Below are positions 23,802-31,858 of a stretch of DNA of 64,000 nt, piece by piece. The translations under genes were made by a program, and so were the position numbers. A model generated the notes under the pieces. It worked only from the letters and a program-made list of their open reading frames with translations, did not search any database and was not told the DNA's origin. Source of the DNA: CAZGWE01 sp964529405 (GTDB lineage: Bacteria; Patescibacteriota; UBA1384; XYA2-FULL-43-10; 1-14-0-10-43-13); contig CAZGWE010000004.1 in assembly GCA_964529405.1 (NCBI GenBank), positions 21,844 to 85,843 on the forward strand, written 5' to 3'. Position 1 is the stretch's first letter. Each line of letters begins with the position of its first letter.

Positions 23802-25703
23802 ATGGCGCAATTCAATCGAAGAAAAAATTATAGCAACAAAACTCACCGGACCAAGAACAGGCCGGCTTCTTTTGTTGTCCCAACCGTGGCTTCATATAAC
23901 CAGGCAAACGAAATACCTGCTGAAAAAAGAAAAATCTCCATTCCTGAAGTTGTGACGGTTAAAAATTTTGCCGATACCGCCGGTTTGCCCGTGACCAGAG
24001 TAATTTCGGAGTTAATGAAAAACGGGGTTCTGGCGACAATCAACCAGTCAATTGACTTTGATACCGCTTCCATTATCGGAGACGATTTGGGCGTCGAAAT
24101 AGAACTCGAGAGCGTTAAGAAAAACTCGGTCAAGAGCCAAGCCAAAATAGAAGCGGATGAAAGTAAATTCATCCCCCGCCCCCCGGTTGTGACTATTATG
24201 GGACACGTTGACCACGGCAAGACAACCCTCTTGGATAGTATCCGGCAAAGCCATGTGGTGGAGGGCGAATCGGGGGGAATTACCCAGCACATCTCAGCTT
24301 ACCAGGTAGTACTTGAAAACCCCAAGAATCCGGAAATAAAAAATAGAAAAATCACTTTCATTGATACCCCCGGCCATGCCGCTTTCTCGGCTATGCGCGA
24401 GCACGGGGCGACCATTACGGATATGGTGGTGCTGATTGTGGCCGCGAATGACGGAGTTATGCCTCAAACGATAGAGGTTATTGAAAGCGCTACAAGACAG
24501 AATGTGCCAATCATTGTGGCTATAAATAAAGTTGACTTGCCCGACGCCGACATTATGAAGGTAAAACAGCAATTGACCGAGTTTGGTCTGGTTGCTGAAG
24601 ACTGGGGCGGCAAAACTATTATGGTGCCGGTTTCAGCCAAGACTGGCCAGGGTATTGATGATTTATTGGAGATGATCCTTTTGCAAGCCGATCTGATGGA
24701 GCTGAAAGCCAACCCCTTGAACCGAGCGACCGGTGTTGTTATTGAATCGCATATGGAAAAAGGAGCTGGCCCGTCGGCCCTTGTTCTGATCGAAAACGGC
24801 ACAATCTGCCAGGGCGATTTGATTGCTATTGGTTCAGCTTGGGGCAGGGTTAGAATTCTGGAAGATTTTGCCGGTAGAAAAATCAAAGAAGCCGGTCCTA
24901 GTTTTCCGGTCAGAATAGCCGGTCTCAAATCTATGCCGACATTCGGCGATCGCCTGCTTGTTTTCGATAATGAGAAAGAAAGCAAAGATGCGGCCTCTAA
25001 ATCGGAAAGGTTTACTTCCACTCTTCGGATTGCGACTGCAAAGAAGATCGGCGGAGAGAAAAACGAGGGGCAGGAAAAGATTCAAAAAATTGAATTGCGG
25101 TTGATTATCAAGTGCGACGCGGCAGGTTCCCTGGAAGCGATCAAAAAGTCTTTTAAAGAAATTGAAAACGAGGAAGTTTCAGTCAAAATTATCTCCGAGG
25201 GAGTCGGCCCTATCTCCGAGTCGGATGTTACTCTTGCCCAGGCGACCAACGCCCAAGTGTACGGCTTCAGGGTCAAAGAGTTGATGGCGGCCAAAAAAAT
25301 TGCCGAGACTGAAAGCATTGCTATCAAAACTTTTGATGTCATTTACAAACTTATTGATGATGTCAAGACGACCCTTTCTGTTTTATTGCCGCCGGAAATA
25401 ATTGAGGAAGAAACGGGCAAATTGGCCGTACTTGGTATTTTTCGCGATGACCGCAAAGGCTTTGTTTTGGGCGGACGCGCCTTGTCCGGCAAATTTGGCC
25501 TTGGCGACGAGGTTAAAGTCCTGCAGAATAATAACGAAAAATACCGCGGTAAGATTCTCTCCGTTCGCCATGAAAAAAATGAAATAAAGGAGTGCAATAC
25601 GGGTATGGAGTGCGGCTTGGGATTGCCGCCATTTGCAAACGTGGCAGTGGGCGATACAGTTGTCGCTTTCAAAACAACCCGAAAAGAACGGGTCATCGAA
25701 TAA
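23802..25703 (+). CDS. infB: Translation initiation factor IF-2, short form
   Basis: 633 residues, shorter than E. coli IF-2 (890) because the N-terminal region is reduced to one IF2_N-type domain (PEVVTVKNFADTAGLPVTRVISELMKNG). G-domain motifs: IMGHVDHGKTT, the switch I region GITQHISAY, DTPGH, NKVD and the SAKTGQG loop. The C-terminal part that binds fMet-tRNA follows (MECGLGL near the end). It positions initiator tRNA on the 30S subunit, so it works with the formyl group made by the Def-Fmt protein. The stop overlaps the next start by one base (TAATG). The usual neighbours nusA, rbfA and truB are absent here. Confidence 0.96.
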   Translation: MAQFNRRKNYSNKTHRTKNRPASFVVPTVASYNQANEIPAEKRKISIPEVVTVKNFADTAGLPVTRVISELMKNGVLATINQSIDFDTASIIGDDLGVEIELESVKKNSVKSQAKIEADESKFIPRPPVVTIMGHVDHGKTTLLDSIRQSHVVEGESGGITQHISAYQVVLENPKNPEIKNRKITFIDTPGHAAFSAMREHGATITDMVVLIVAANDGVMPQTIEVIESATRQNVPIIVAINKVDLPDADIMKVKQQLTEFGLVAEDWGGKTIMVPVSAKTGQGIDDLLEMILLQADLMELKANPLNRATGVVIESHMEKGAGPSALVLIENGTICQGDLIAIGSAWGRVRILEDFAGRKIKEAGPSFPVRIAGLKSMPTFGDRLLVFDNEKESKDAASKSERFTSTLRIATAKKIGGEKNEGQEKIQKIELRLIIKCDAAGSLEAIKKSFKEIENEEVSVKIISEGVGPISESDVTLAQATNAQVYGFRVKELMAAKKIAETESIAIKTFDVIYKLIDDVKTTLSVLLPPEIIEEETGKLAVLGIFRDDRKGFVLGGRALSGKFGLGDEVKVLQNNNEKYRGKILSVRHEKNEIKECNTGMECGLGLPPFANVAVGDTVVAFKTTRKERVIE

Positions 25704-27109
25704 TGTGCTACCGGATAAATAAATTAGATCTAAAAAATAAATATTCTTTGCCTGAAACAATAGTTCGCCTGGCGGAAACAGTCAAAAAGGCCGGGGGAAG
25801 AGCGGTTCTGGTTGGCGGTTATGTTCGCGATCTTATTTTGTGCGAACTGGGTTTCCCGGTTGAACCTAAAGACCCTGATATTGAAGTTTATCGTCTTGAT
25901 CCGGATAAATTGCGCCAAATTCTTGGCCGGTTTGGGACGATCAACGAGGTCGGGGCGGCCTTTAGCGTTTTTAAAATTAACGGGCTTGATGTTTCGATTC
26001 CGCGAAGTGATTCAAAGGTGAAAGAAGGACACCGCGGCTTTATAATTGACGGCAATCCTAATATGACTTTTGCCGAAGCTGCCGGACGGCGCGATTTTAC
26101 GGTTAATGCAATCGGGCTGGATCCGTTAAGCGGTGAAATTTTGGATGAGCACAACGGTATTCGAGATCTGAAACAAAAGGTTTTGCGCGCGGTTGACGAG
26201 AAATTTTTTGGCGACGACCCTTTGCGGGTGCTGCGGGCGATGCAGTTTACTGCTCGTTTTGAATTTAAAATCGAGGCGAAGACAGCTGAAATTTGTCGAA
26301 ATTTAAACCTTGAAGAGTTATCAAAAGAGCGGGTTGGCGAAGAGTGGAAAAAATTGCTTCTTCTTTCCAAACACCCAAGTATTGGCTTGAATGTGGCCAG
26401 GGACCTATTAATTATTGAAAAACTGCATCCGGAATTAAAAGCATTGATAGGAACTCCTCAAAATCCAAGATGGCACCCTGAGGGTGATGTTTGGATACAC
26501 ACACTTGGTGTCTTAGACCAAGCGACGCACATTAAAGAAAAACAAAAACTTAACTACGAAAAATCTTTAGTTCTAATGCTGGCTGCGCTTACCCATGATC
26601 TTGGTAAGCCGACGACAACAAGGGGGGTTAACGGCAAGATCGTTTCTTATGGCCATGCTAAGGCGGGCGTTGCTCCGGCAGAGAGCCTGATGCGTTCTTT
26701 TTGCATTTCAGAATCGATCGTAGCGCGTGTCATTCCTGTCATCCGTGAACATATGTTTCAGGTTTTTAATAGAGAAATATCTGATTCCAGCGTTAGGAAA
26801 TTGGCCAATCGGTTATCGCCGGCTACGATCGAGGAGCTTGTTTGGCTAATCGAAGCTGATTGGTATGGGCGTGGCTTGCCGGATAGCGAATTTCCGAGCG
26901 TTGATGTTCTTCTGGATAAAGCCAGGAAACTTCATATCGATGAATCAGCACCTAAACCATTGGTTTATGGCAGGCATTTAATCGAATTAGGCATGAAACC
27001 AGGTCCGGAATTCGGTCCAATTTTAAAACAACTCTTCGATGCTCAACTTGAGGGTAAGTTCGGAACGGTTGAGGAGGGCATTAAGTATTATCAGAAACAC
27101 ATTAAGTAA
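25703..27109 (+). CDS. tRNA nucleotidyltransferase / poly(A) polymerase family protein with HD domain
   Basis: 468 residues. Class II nucleotidyltransferase head: VLVGGYVRDLIL (residues 36-46) and the metal-binding pair DPD (Asp57, Asp59), then RRDFTVNAIGLD and DPLRVLRAMQFTARFEF. The second half has an HD phosphohydrolase motif, THDLGKP (His298, Asp299). Proteins of this build add or repair the CCA end of tRNA, and some act as poly(A) polymerases. Sequence alone does not separate these. An HD domain is typical of many CCA-adding enzymes. ATG 25703 is coupled to infB by TAATG; the longer upstream frame lies inside infB and is rejected. Confidence 0.87.
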   Translation: MCYRINKLDLKNKYSLPETIVRLAETVKKAGGRAVLVGGYVRDLILCELGFPVEPKDPDIEVYRLDPDKLRQILGRFGTINEVGAAFSVFKINGLDVSIPRSDSKVKEGHRGFIIDGNPNMTFAEAAGRRDFTVNAIGLDPLSGEILDEHNGIRDLKQKVLRAVDEKFFGDDPLRVLRAMQFTARFEFKIEAKTAEICRNLNLEELSKERVGEEWKKLLLLSKHPSIGLNVARDLLIIEKLHPELKALIGTPQNPRWHPEGDVWIHTLGVLDQATHIKEKQKLNYEKSLVLMLAALTHDLGKPTTTRGVNGKIVSYGHAKAGVAPAESLMRSFCISESIVARVIPVIREHMFQVFNREISDSSVRKLANRLSPATIEELVWLIEADWYGRGLPDSEFPSVDVLLDKARKLHIDESAPKPLVYGRHLIELGMKPGPEFGPILKQLFDAQLEGKFGTVEEGIKYYQKHIK

Positions 27110-27167
27110 GCACGCGTTGTGGAACTAATTCATCTTGCAGAGACCATGACCGTGTTTTTATCCGGTT

Positions 27168-27195
27168 TTTACTCCGTGATAATTTGTAGTATAAT
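27168..27195 (+). promoter_or_regulatory. Promoter of the cdaA gene
   Basis: TTTACT (27168-27173), a 16-base spacer and an exact TATAAT (27190-27195), 35 bases before the GTG start. Confidence 0.5.
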
Positions 27196-27230
27196 ATTAA
27201 GTGAACAGTTAATTGGAGAGGAATATAGGA

Positions 27231-28037
27231 GTGGAAACGTTTGCTGGAAAGATATTGGGTGTGTCAGAGAGGGCCGGCTACTTTATCGAAAACCTAAGGT
27301 TTAACCTTAGCCCGCTTTTTGTGCTTGATATTCTTATCGTCAGTATTCTCTTTTATTGGATTTATCTCTTTCTCAAAGAAACCAGGGCAATGAGAATACT
27401 TTATGGTTTACTTTTCATCGTTTTGCTTTTTGCTATTGGTAATTTATTAAATCTCATATTGCTTAATTGGATATTGAAAAGCTTGATGACCATGCTGGTG
27501 GTCGCTATACCGATCGTTTTTCAGCCGGAGCTTAGAACGGTCTTGGAAAAGGTTGGGAGGTCAAAATTTCTAGGGGAGATGATTTTCTCTCATGGCGACT
27601 CAAGCCAGATGGTCGGTGAAGTTGTGGCGGCGGCTATCCGTTTGGCTGAAAACAAAATCGGCGCCCTGATTGTTATTCAACGCCAGACGGGACTTCGGGA
27701 ATATGTTGATAACGGAGTCAAGATAAACGCTTCGGTTTCCGCGCCGCTGCTGACCTCGATATTTTTTCCCCGTTCGCCGCTCCATGACGGGGCCGTCATA
27801 ATTATTCATAACAAAATTATCTCCGCCCGATCAACACTACCCGTGTCCGATGCCAGGTTGAGCGCCGATCTTGGTATGCGGCATAAGGCCGGAGTCGGCA
27901 TTACCGAGAATTCGGACGCGCTTGCCCTGATTGTTTCCGAGGAGAGCGGTTATATTTCACTGGCAGTCGGCGGTAAACTGGAGAGAAGGATGGCCGAAGA
28001 TCGGCTTAGGAACAGATTGTCGGCCTTGATGAGATAA
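27231..28037 (+). CDS. cdaA: Diadenylate cyclase CdaA
   Basis: 268 residues. Three hydrophobic segments in the first 90 residues anchor it in the membrane. The DAC domain follows, with SPLHDGAVIII (Asp186, Gly187, Ala188) and MRHKAGVGITENSDAL. The second motif is RHK (217-219), where the family normally has RHR. The enzyme makes cyclic di-AMP from two ATP; c-di-AMP controls potassium and osmolyte transport and wall integrity. GTG 27231 is chosen because GGAGAGG lies about nine bases upstream. The TTG at 27213 overlaps that site. The YbbR/CdaR-like regulator is next, as in Firmicutes. Confidence 0.92.
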   Translation: METFAGKILGVSERAGYFIENLRFNLSPLFVLDILIVSILFYWIYLFLKETRAMRILYGLLFIVLLFAIGNLLNLILLNWILKSLMTMLVVAIPIVFQPELRTVLEKVGRSKFLGEMIFSHGDSSQMVGEVVAAAIRLAENKIGALIVIQRQTGLREYVDNGVKINASVSAPLLTSIFFPRSPLHDGAVIIIHNKIISARSTLPVSDARLSADLGMRHKAGVGITENSDALALIVSEESGYISLAVGGKLERRMAEDRLRNRLSALMR

Positions 28038-28054
28038 AATAAGTTAGAAGCGCG

Positions 28055-28081
28055 GAAGCATTAAGCGTTAAAGTATTGAGG
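28055..28081. repeat. Heptamer repeat array, left arm, between cdaA and the YbbR gene
   Basis: Units GGAAGCA, TTAAGCG, TTAAAGT, ATTGAGA. The sequence is roughly inverted relative to the array at 28107-28141. Confidence 0.5.
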
Positions 28082-28106
28082 AGAAAAACCCATAATAGAT
28101 TTTCAT

Positions 28107-28141
28107 TCAATACTCTTTCATGCTTAGTGCTTTCACTCTAA
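28107..28141. repeat. Heptamer repeat array, right arm, before the YbbR gene
   Basis: Units TCAATAC, TCTTTCA, TGCTTAG, TGCTTTC, ACTCTAA. It covers the ATG at 28120, which argues that the true YbbR start is the ATG at 28147. Confidence 0.55.
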
Positions 28142-28146
28142 TCCAA

Positions 28147-29358
28147 ATGTTGCGTTGGTTAACTCAAAATTTAAGTATCAAGGTATTCTGCCTGTTGGCA
28201 GCCGTTTTTCTTTGGATTTACGTTGCAGCCGGCCAAAGTACGGTCGGCAAGTTCCCAAGCAGTTTAAAGATAAAAGCAATCAACGTTTCTTCAGGACTGG
28301 TGCCGATATACGACACTAAGACGGTTAATATTAAAATCATGGCCGAGCCGAGCATTTGGAAAAAGCTATCGGCAGATTCTTTTTCGGCCTATGTTGATCT
28401 TTCCGCTTACTCGGCCGGAACCTATGAGGTGCCGGTCATTGTTGTTTCTTCGACGCCCGGTGTGCAGATCGTTGAAAAAGACCCAAGCAAAATCATGATT
28501 AGCCTGGAGCCTATTTCGGAAAAAGAGGTGGACATTAACCGCAAGGTCGAGGGCAATGCCGCGCAAGGATTAGTGGCCGGAAATATCAGCTTGACACCCA
28601 ATAAAGTCCAAATCCGGGGCGCAAAAAGCGTTATAGACAGCATTACTGAAGCCACAATCACCATTGCTTTGAACGGTGAAACAGAGAATTTCAAAAAAGT
28701 AGTGCCAGTTGCCGCCTATGACGACAGGGGCGAGATTATCAACGGCGTTGAATTCACCCCGGCCGATGTTAATGCGGATGTTTCCGTTGTCAAAGCCTCG
28801 AATAACAGGACTGTCGGCATTAAAGTGAAAACGGCCGGCGTCCCTAAAACCGGTTACTTTGTTTCAAATATTGCCGTATCGCCAAGCGTTGTTGACATTA
28901 CCGGTCCATTAACGGTCCTTTCTGAAATCAATTACATCGAAACCTTGGTTGTTGATCTTGGCAACTTAGCCTCCGACATCGAGAAGGATGTCAACCTAAG
29001 CATTCCAAGCGGATTGGCTTTGCAAACCGGCAGCCCGGGCAGGGTTAGCGTCAAGGTTGGCGTTTCGCCCCTTGATGCTTCAAAAGAGTTTTTAGTGCCG
29101 GTCTCTTACAAAAATCTTGATCTTGAGTTTAAGGTAACCGTCTCCAACCCGGATCAAATTAAAGCAGTGCTTGCCGGAACAAGCGAGATAATCAGCAACC
29201 TGAAACTAAGCGATATTAGTCTTAATTTAGATTTGAAGAATAAAGGGGCGGGTGTTTACAGCTACGATATTTCAACCGACAACTTCAATTTGCCAGCGGG
29301 AGTCTCATTGGTTACAGCTTTACCATCAGCTCTTTCTCTAACTATTGAAAAGCGATAA
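28147..29358 (+). CDS. YbbR/CdaR-like regulator of CdaA
   Basis: 403 residues. An N-terminal signal anchor (MLRWLTQNLSIKVFCLLAAVFLWIYV) is followed by four tandem YbbR-type beta domains outside the membrane, recognisable by VPIYDTKTVNIKI, PNKVQIRGAKSVIDSI, PSVVDITGPLTVLSEI and LDASKEFLVPVSYKN. CdaR proteins bind and modulate CdaA, and the order cdaA-cdaR is the standard one. ATG 28147 gives the family-typical start, while ATG 28120 would add nine residues encoded by repeats. No Shine-Dalgarno is evident for either. Confidence 0.85.
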   Translation: MLRWLTQNLSIKVFCLLAAVFLWIYVAAGQSTVGKFPSSLKIKAINVSSGLVPIYDTKTVNIKIMAEPSIWKKLSADSFSAYVDLSAYSAGTYEVPVIVVSSTPGVQIVEKDPSKIMISLEPISEKEVDINRKVEGNAAQGLVAGNISLTPNKVQIRGAKSVIDSITEATITIALNGETENFKKVVPVAAYDDRGEIINGVEFTPADVNADVSVVKASNNRTVGIKVKTAGVPKTGYFVSNIAVSPSVVDITGPLTVLSEINYIETLVVDLGNLASDIEKDVNLSIPSGLALQTGSPGRVSVKVGVSPLDASKEFLVPVSYKNLDLEFKVTVSNPDQIKAVLAGTSEIISNLKLSDISLNLDLKNKGAGVYSYDISTDNFNLPAGVSLVTALPSALSLTIEKR

Positions 29359-29415
29359 GTGTTAAACCGAGCCAAAAAAGCGGCCGCTGAGGTCTCTTGC
29401 TCGTGTCTTAAGGTA

Positions 29416-29443
29416 TTGACAACCTAATAGTCTCTGATAAACT
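29416..29443 (+). promoter_or_regulatory. Promoter of the M23 peptidase gene
   Basis: TTGACA (29416-29421), a 16-base spacer and TAAACT (29438-29443) with an extended TGA. Confidence 0.55.
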
Positions 29444-29513
29444 GGACAAATGTATTGGCAAAACCCGTCTTTTTGCTATCAAAGAGCCGGCCGACAAATC
29501 AATACATCTAAAT

Positions 29514-30806
29514 ATGGCAATACTTGCTACTATAGAACCTCCGTCTAATAGGGAAACGGGGAAAACAAAAGAGAACGCTTTTGGTTCTAAAATCAAAAAC
29601 CGCTTAAATAAGATTATAATTCCACTCTTGGCTTTTACCCGACGCTTTGGCGGACGGCTGGTCAAAGTGTTTTTGTTAAAGTCCATCCTGTCGGTTTTAC
29701 AAAAAGAGGATGCGGGCAAGACAAAAGAAACCGGAAATCTTGCTCCGGAAGATGATAGCCTCCTACGGGAAGCACGGGGCGTCCGTCTGCCACACTTTGC
29801 GTCAGGCAGTGGCGGGCAGGCAAAAAAGGGTATTATACCTTCTATTATGTACTATCAATTCCTGCCGCACGCCGCTTTGTCGTTGCTGTCTTTGGTTGTC
29901 ATCTCTTCGAATATCGTTGATAAGCAGATAAACAAACAGATAACAAGCAGTTTTATTTATGCCGACCCGATCAGCGAAATATCCATTGCCGAAAGTGTTG
30001 ATTATTTCACGCCTTTGATTAAGGATGACTCGGTCCAACTGCAGAAAGGTATGGAGTTTTTGGGAACATCGGACGGCTTTGCCAGTGCGATCAACCCTGT
30101 CGCCACGATTATAACTTCCAGGGAACAACCCAAACCGGCTTTGCCTGATAATTCCGGCGAGGCGGTTGACTATGTTGTCCAAAACGGCGACACGTTGACG
30201 GGTCTCGGCTGGCAGTTTGAGGTTAAACTGGCAACGCTCAAATACGTTAACAACATTGACAATATCAACGCTCTTAAACCCGATACCAAATTGAAAATTC
30301 CCCAGAAAGGCTATGAAGTTTCGGCGGCAATGATCGCCAAAAGAGATCGGGAAAATGAAGCTAAGAAATCAAAGTTGGCAGCTTCTAAGCGAACAACCAT
30401 CACTCGTAGCACTTCGGTTGCCCGGGCCGCCAACGATGACTATGATAGCGACAGTCTTAATTTAATTCTGCCGATTAACCATAACGGCGTATCGCGCGGT
30501 TTGGGCAATGGTCACACCGGTATTGATTACCGGGCTAATATAAACACGCCGGTCAAAGCAGCGGCTTCCGGTGTTATTTCTATTGTCAGCACCGGCTGGT
30601 CTGGCGGTTATGGCAACCAGATAGTCATCAATCATGGCAACGGTGTTTTTACCCGCTATGCCCATCTTAATTCCGTTGATGTTTCTCCGGGCGATAGGGT
30701 TGAACAGGGCCATGCCATTGGTAAATCAGGCAATTCGGGGCGCTCAACCGGCCCCCATCTTCACTTTGAAAAGATTGTTAATGGAAGGCCGGTGAACCCG
30801 TTTTAG
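29514..30806 (+). CDS. LysM-M23 family peptidoglycan endopeptidase
   Basis: 430 residues. A basic cytoplasmic region of about 115 residues, a membrane helix near 118-135, a spacer, one LysM domain (YVVQNGDTLTGLGWQF...LKPDTKLKIP, about 218-265) and a C-terminal M23 domain. Zinc ligands are GHTGID (His334, Asp338) and HLHFE (His417), with YAHL (His384) as the usual catalytic histidine. It should cut peptide cross-links in the wall. Residues 91-103 are encoded by a palindromic repeat (29785-29821). It follows the c-di-AMP module, which fits a wall-related neighbourhood, and precedes obgE by 15 bases. Confidence 0.88.
   Translation: MAILATIEPPSNRETGKTKENAFGSKIKNRLNKIIIPLLAFTRRFGGRLVKVFLLKSILSVLQKEDAGKTKETGNLAPEDDSLLREARGVRLPHFASGSGGQAKKGIIPSIMYYQFLPHAALSLLSLVVISSNIVDKQINKQITSSFIYADPISEISIAESVDYFTPLIKDDSVQLQKGMEFLGTSDGFASAINPVATIITSREQPKPALPDNSGEAVDYVVQNGDTLTGLGWQFEVKLATLKYVNNIDNINALKPDTKLKIPQKGYEVSAAMIAKRDRENEAKKSKLAASKRTTITRSTSVARAANDDYDSDSLNLILPINHNGVSRGLGNGHTGIDYRANINTPVKAAASGVISIVSTGWSGGYGNQIVINHGNGVFTRYAHLNSVDVSPGDRVEQGHAIGKSGNSGRSTGPHLHFEKIVNGRPVNPF
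29785..29821. repeat. Palindromic repeat element inside the M23 peptidase gene
   Basis: GTCTGCCAC and GTGGCGGGCAGGC form an imperfect stem around GTCAGGCA-type loop bases. It is translated as RLPHFASGSGGQA in a cytoplasmic linker before the membrane helix. Confidence 0.5.
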
Positions 30807-30821
30807 GGCAAAACCCGTATA

Positions 30822-31801
30822 ATGTTCATTGACGAAGCTGAAATTTATTTAAAAGCAGGCAAAGGCGGCGATGGTGCCGTCTCTTTTCGGCGCGAGAAGT
30901 TTATTCCCAAGGGCGGTCCCGACGGCGGAGACGGCGGAGACGGCGGGGACATTATTATTGAAGCCGACACGAACCTTCACGGCTTNNNNNNNNNNTGTCC
31001 CAATTCAACCGCCAAAAACGATTTTTGGCGCAAAACGGCCGGAACGGTATGGGCAGCAATAAAAGCGGCAAAAGCGGCCAGGATTTGGTGCTCAAGTTGC
31101 CGCCCGGGACCCAGGTCTATAATCGAGACAATTTGATCGTCGATCTGGCGCCGCAGGAAAAAATCGTGCTTTTGCATGGCGGCAACGGCGGCTGGGGCAA
31201 CCAGCATTTTGCTACTTCGATTAAGCAGGCTCCTGCTTGGTCCAAAAAGGGTATGCGCGGCGAGTCGATGAAAGTCCGGTTTGAGCTTAAAACAATTGCC
31301 GATGTCGGCCTGGTCGGATTGCCAAATGCCGGCAAGTCGACTTTGCTTTCAGTTGTGTCTGATGCCAGGCCAAAGATTGCCGATTATCCATTTACTACTC
31401 TCGAACCGAATTTAGGCGTAATTAAGGGCGCCGATCATAATATTATAGTTGCCGACATTCCGGGTTTGATTGAGGGCGCTTCGGCGGGCAAGGGGCTCGG
31501 CGATAAATTTTTACGCCACATTGAGCGGACGGGCGTTATTGTCCACCTGATTGACGCCAACTCGGATGATGTCTTGCGCGACTATGAAACTATACGGAAC
31601 GAACTAAAATCATATTCGCCGGAACTAGCCAAGAAGCAGGAAATTGTGGTCTTGAATAAAATTGATTCTGTTCCTGAAAATGATATTAAAACAAAAGTAT
31701 CCGCCCTCAAAAAAATTAAAGTAAAACCCTTATTGATCTCCGCCGCCAGTCATCAGGGTGTTGATAAGTTGATTAAAGCAGTTCAAGTCTCGCTCTCTTA
31801 A
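30822..31801 (+). CDS. obgE: GTPase Obg, interrupted by an assembly gap
   Basis: The glycine-rich Obg fold starts FIDEAEIYLKAGKGGDGAVSFRREKFIPKGGPDGGDGGDGG. The G domain has GLPNAGKST, DIPGLIEGAS and NKID, and the chain ends shortly after it, so the OCT domain is absent. Ten N at 30986-30995 put the two halves in different frames. Joining GGCTT directly to GTCC would restore NLHGLSQFNRQKRF, which fits the family, so the contig ends probably overlap by one base and nothing is missing. About 323 residues when repaired. Obg is an essential GTPase for 50S maturation. Confidence 0.93.
30986..30995. other. Assembly gap of 10 N inside obgE
   Basis: Placeholder of ten N. The frame analysis of obgE indicates that the true gap is probably zero or a one-base overlap. 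Confidence 0.99.
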
Positions 31802-31804
31802 ATA

Positions 31805-31838
31805 AAAAATCCTCCTCGAGCTCGAAGCGGCGAGGAGG
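31805..31838 (-). terminator. Terminator of the radical SAM gene
   Basis: CCTCCTCG (31811-31818) and CGAGGAGG (31831-31838) form the stem; on the minus strand it is followed by a run of T. Confidence 0.8.
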
Positions 31839-31858
31839 CGGTAACAGACTAAGCGTTC

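Noticed and set aside
30986..30995. obgE as a true pseudogene
   Set aside because: The break coincides with the N run, and removing the gap with a one-base overlap restores a normal Obg.
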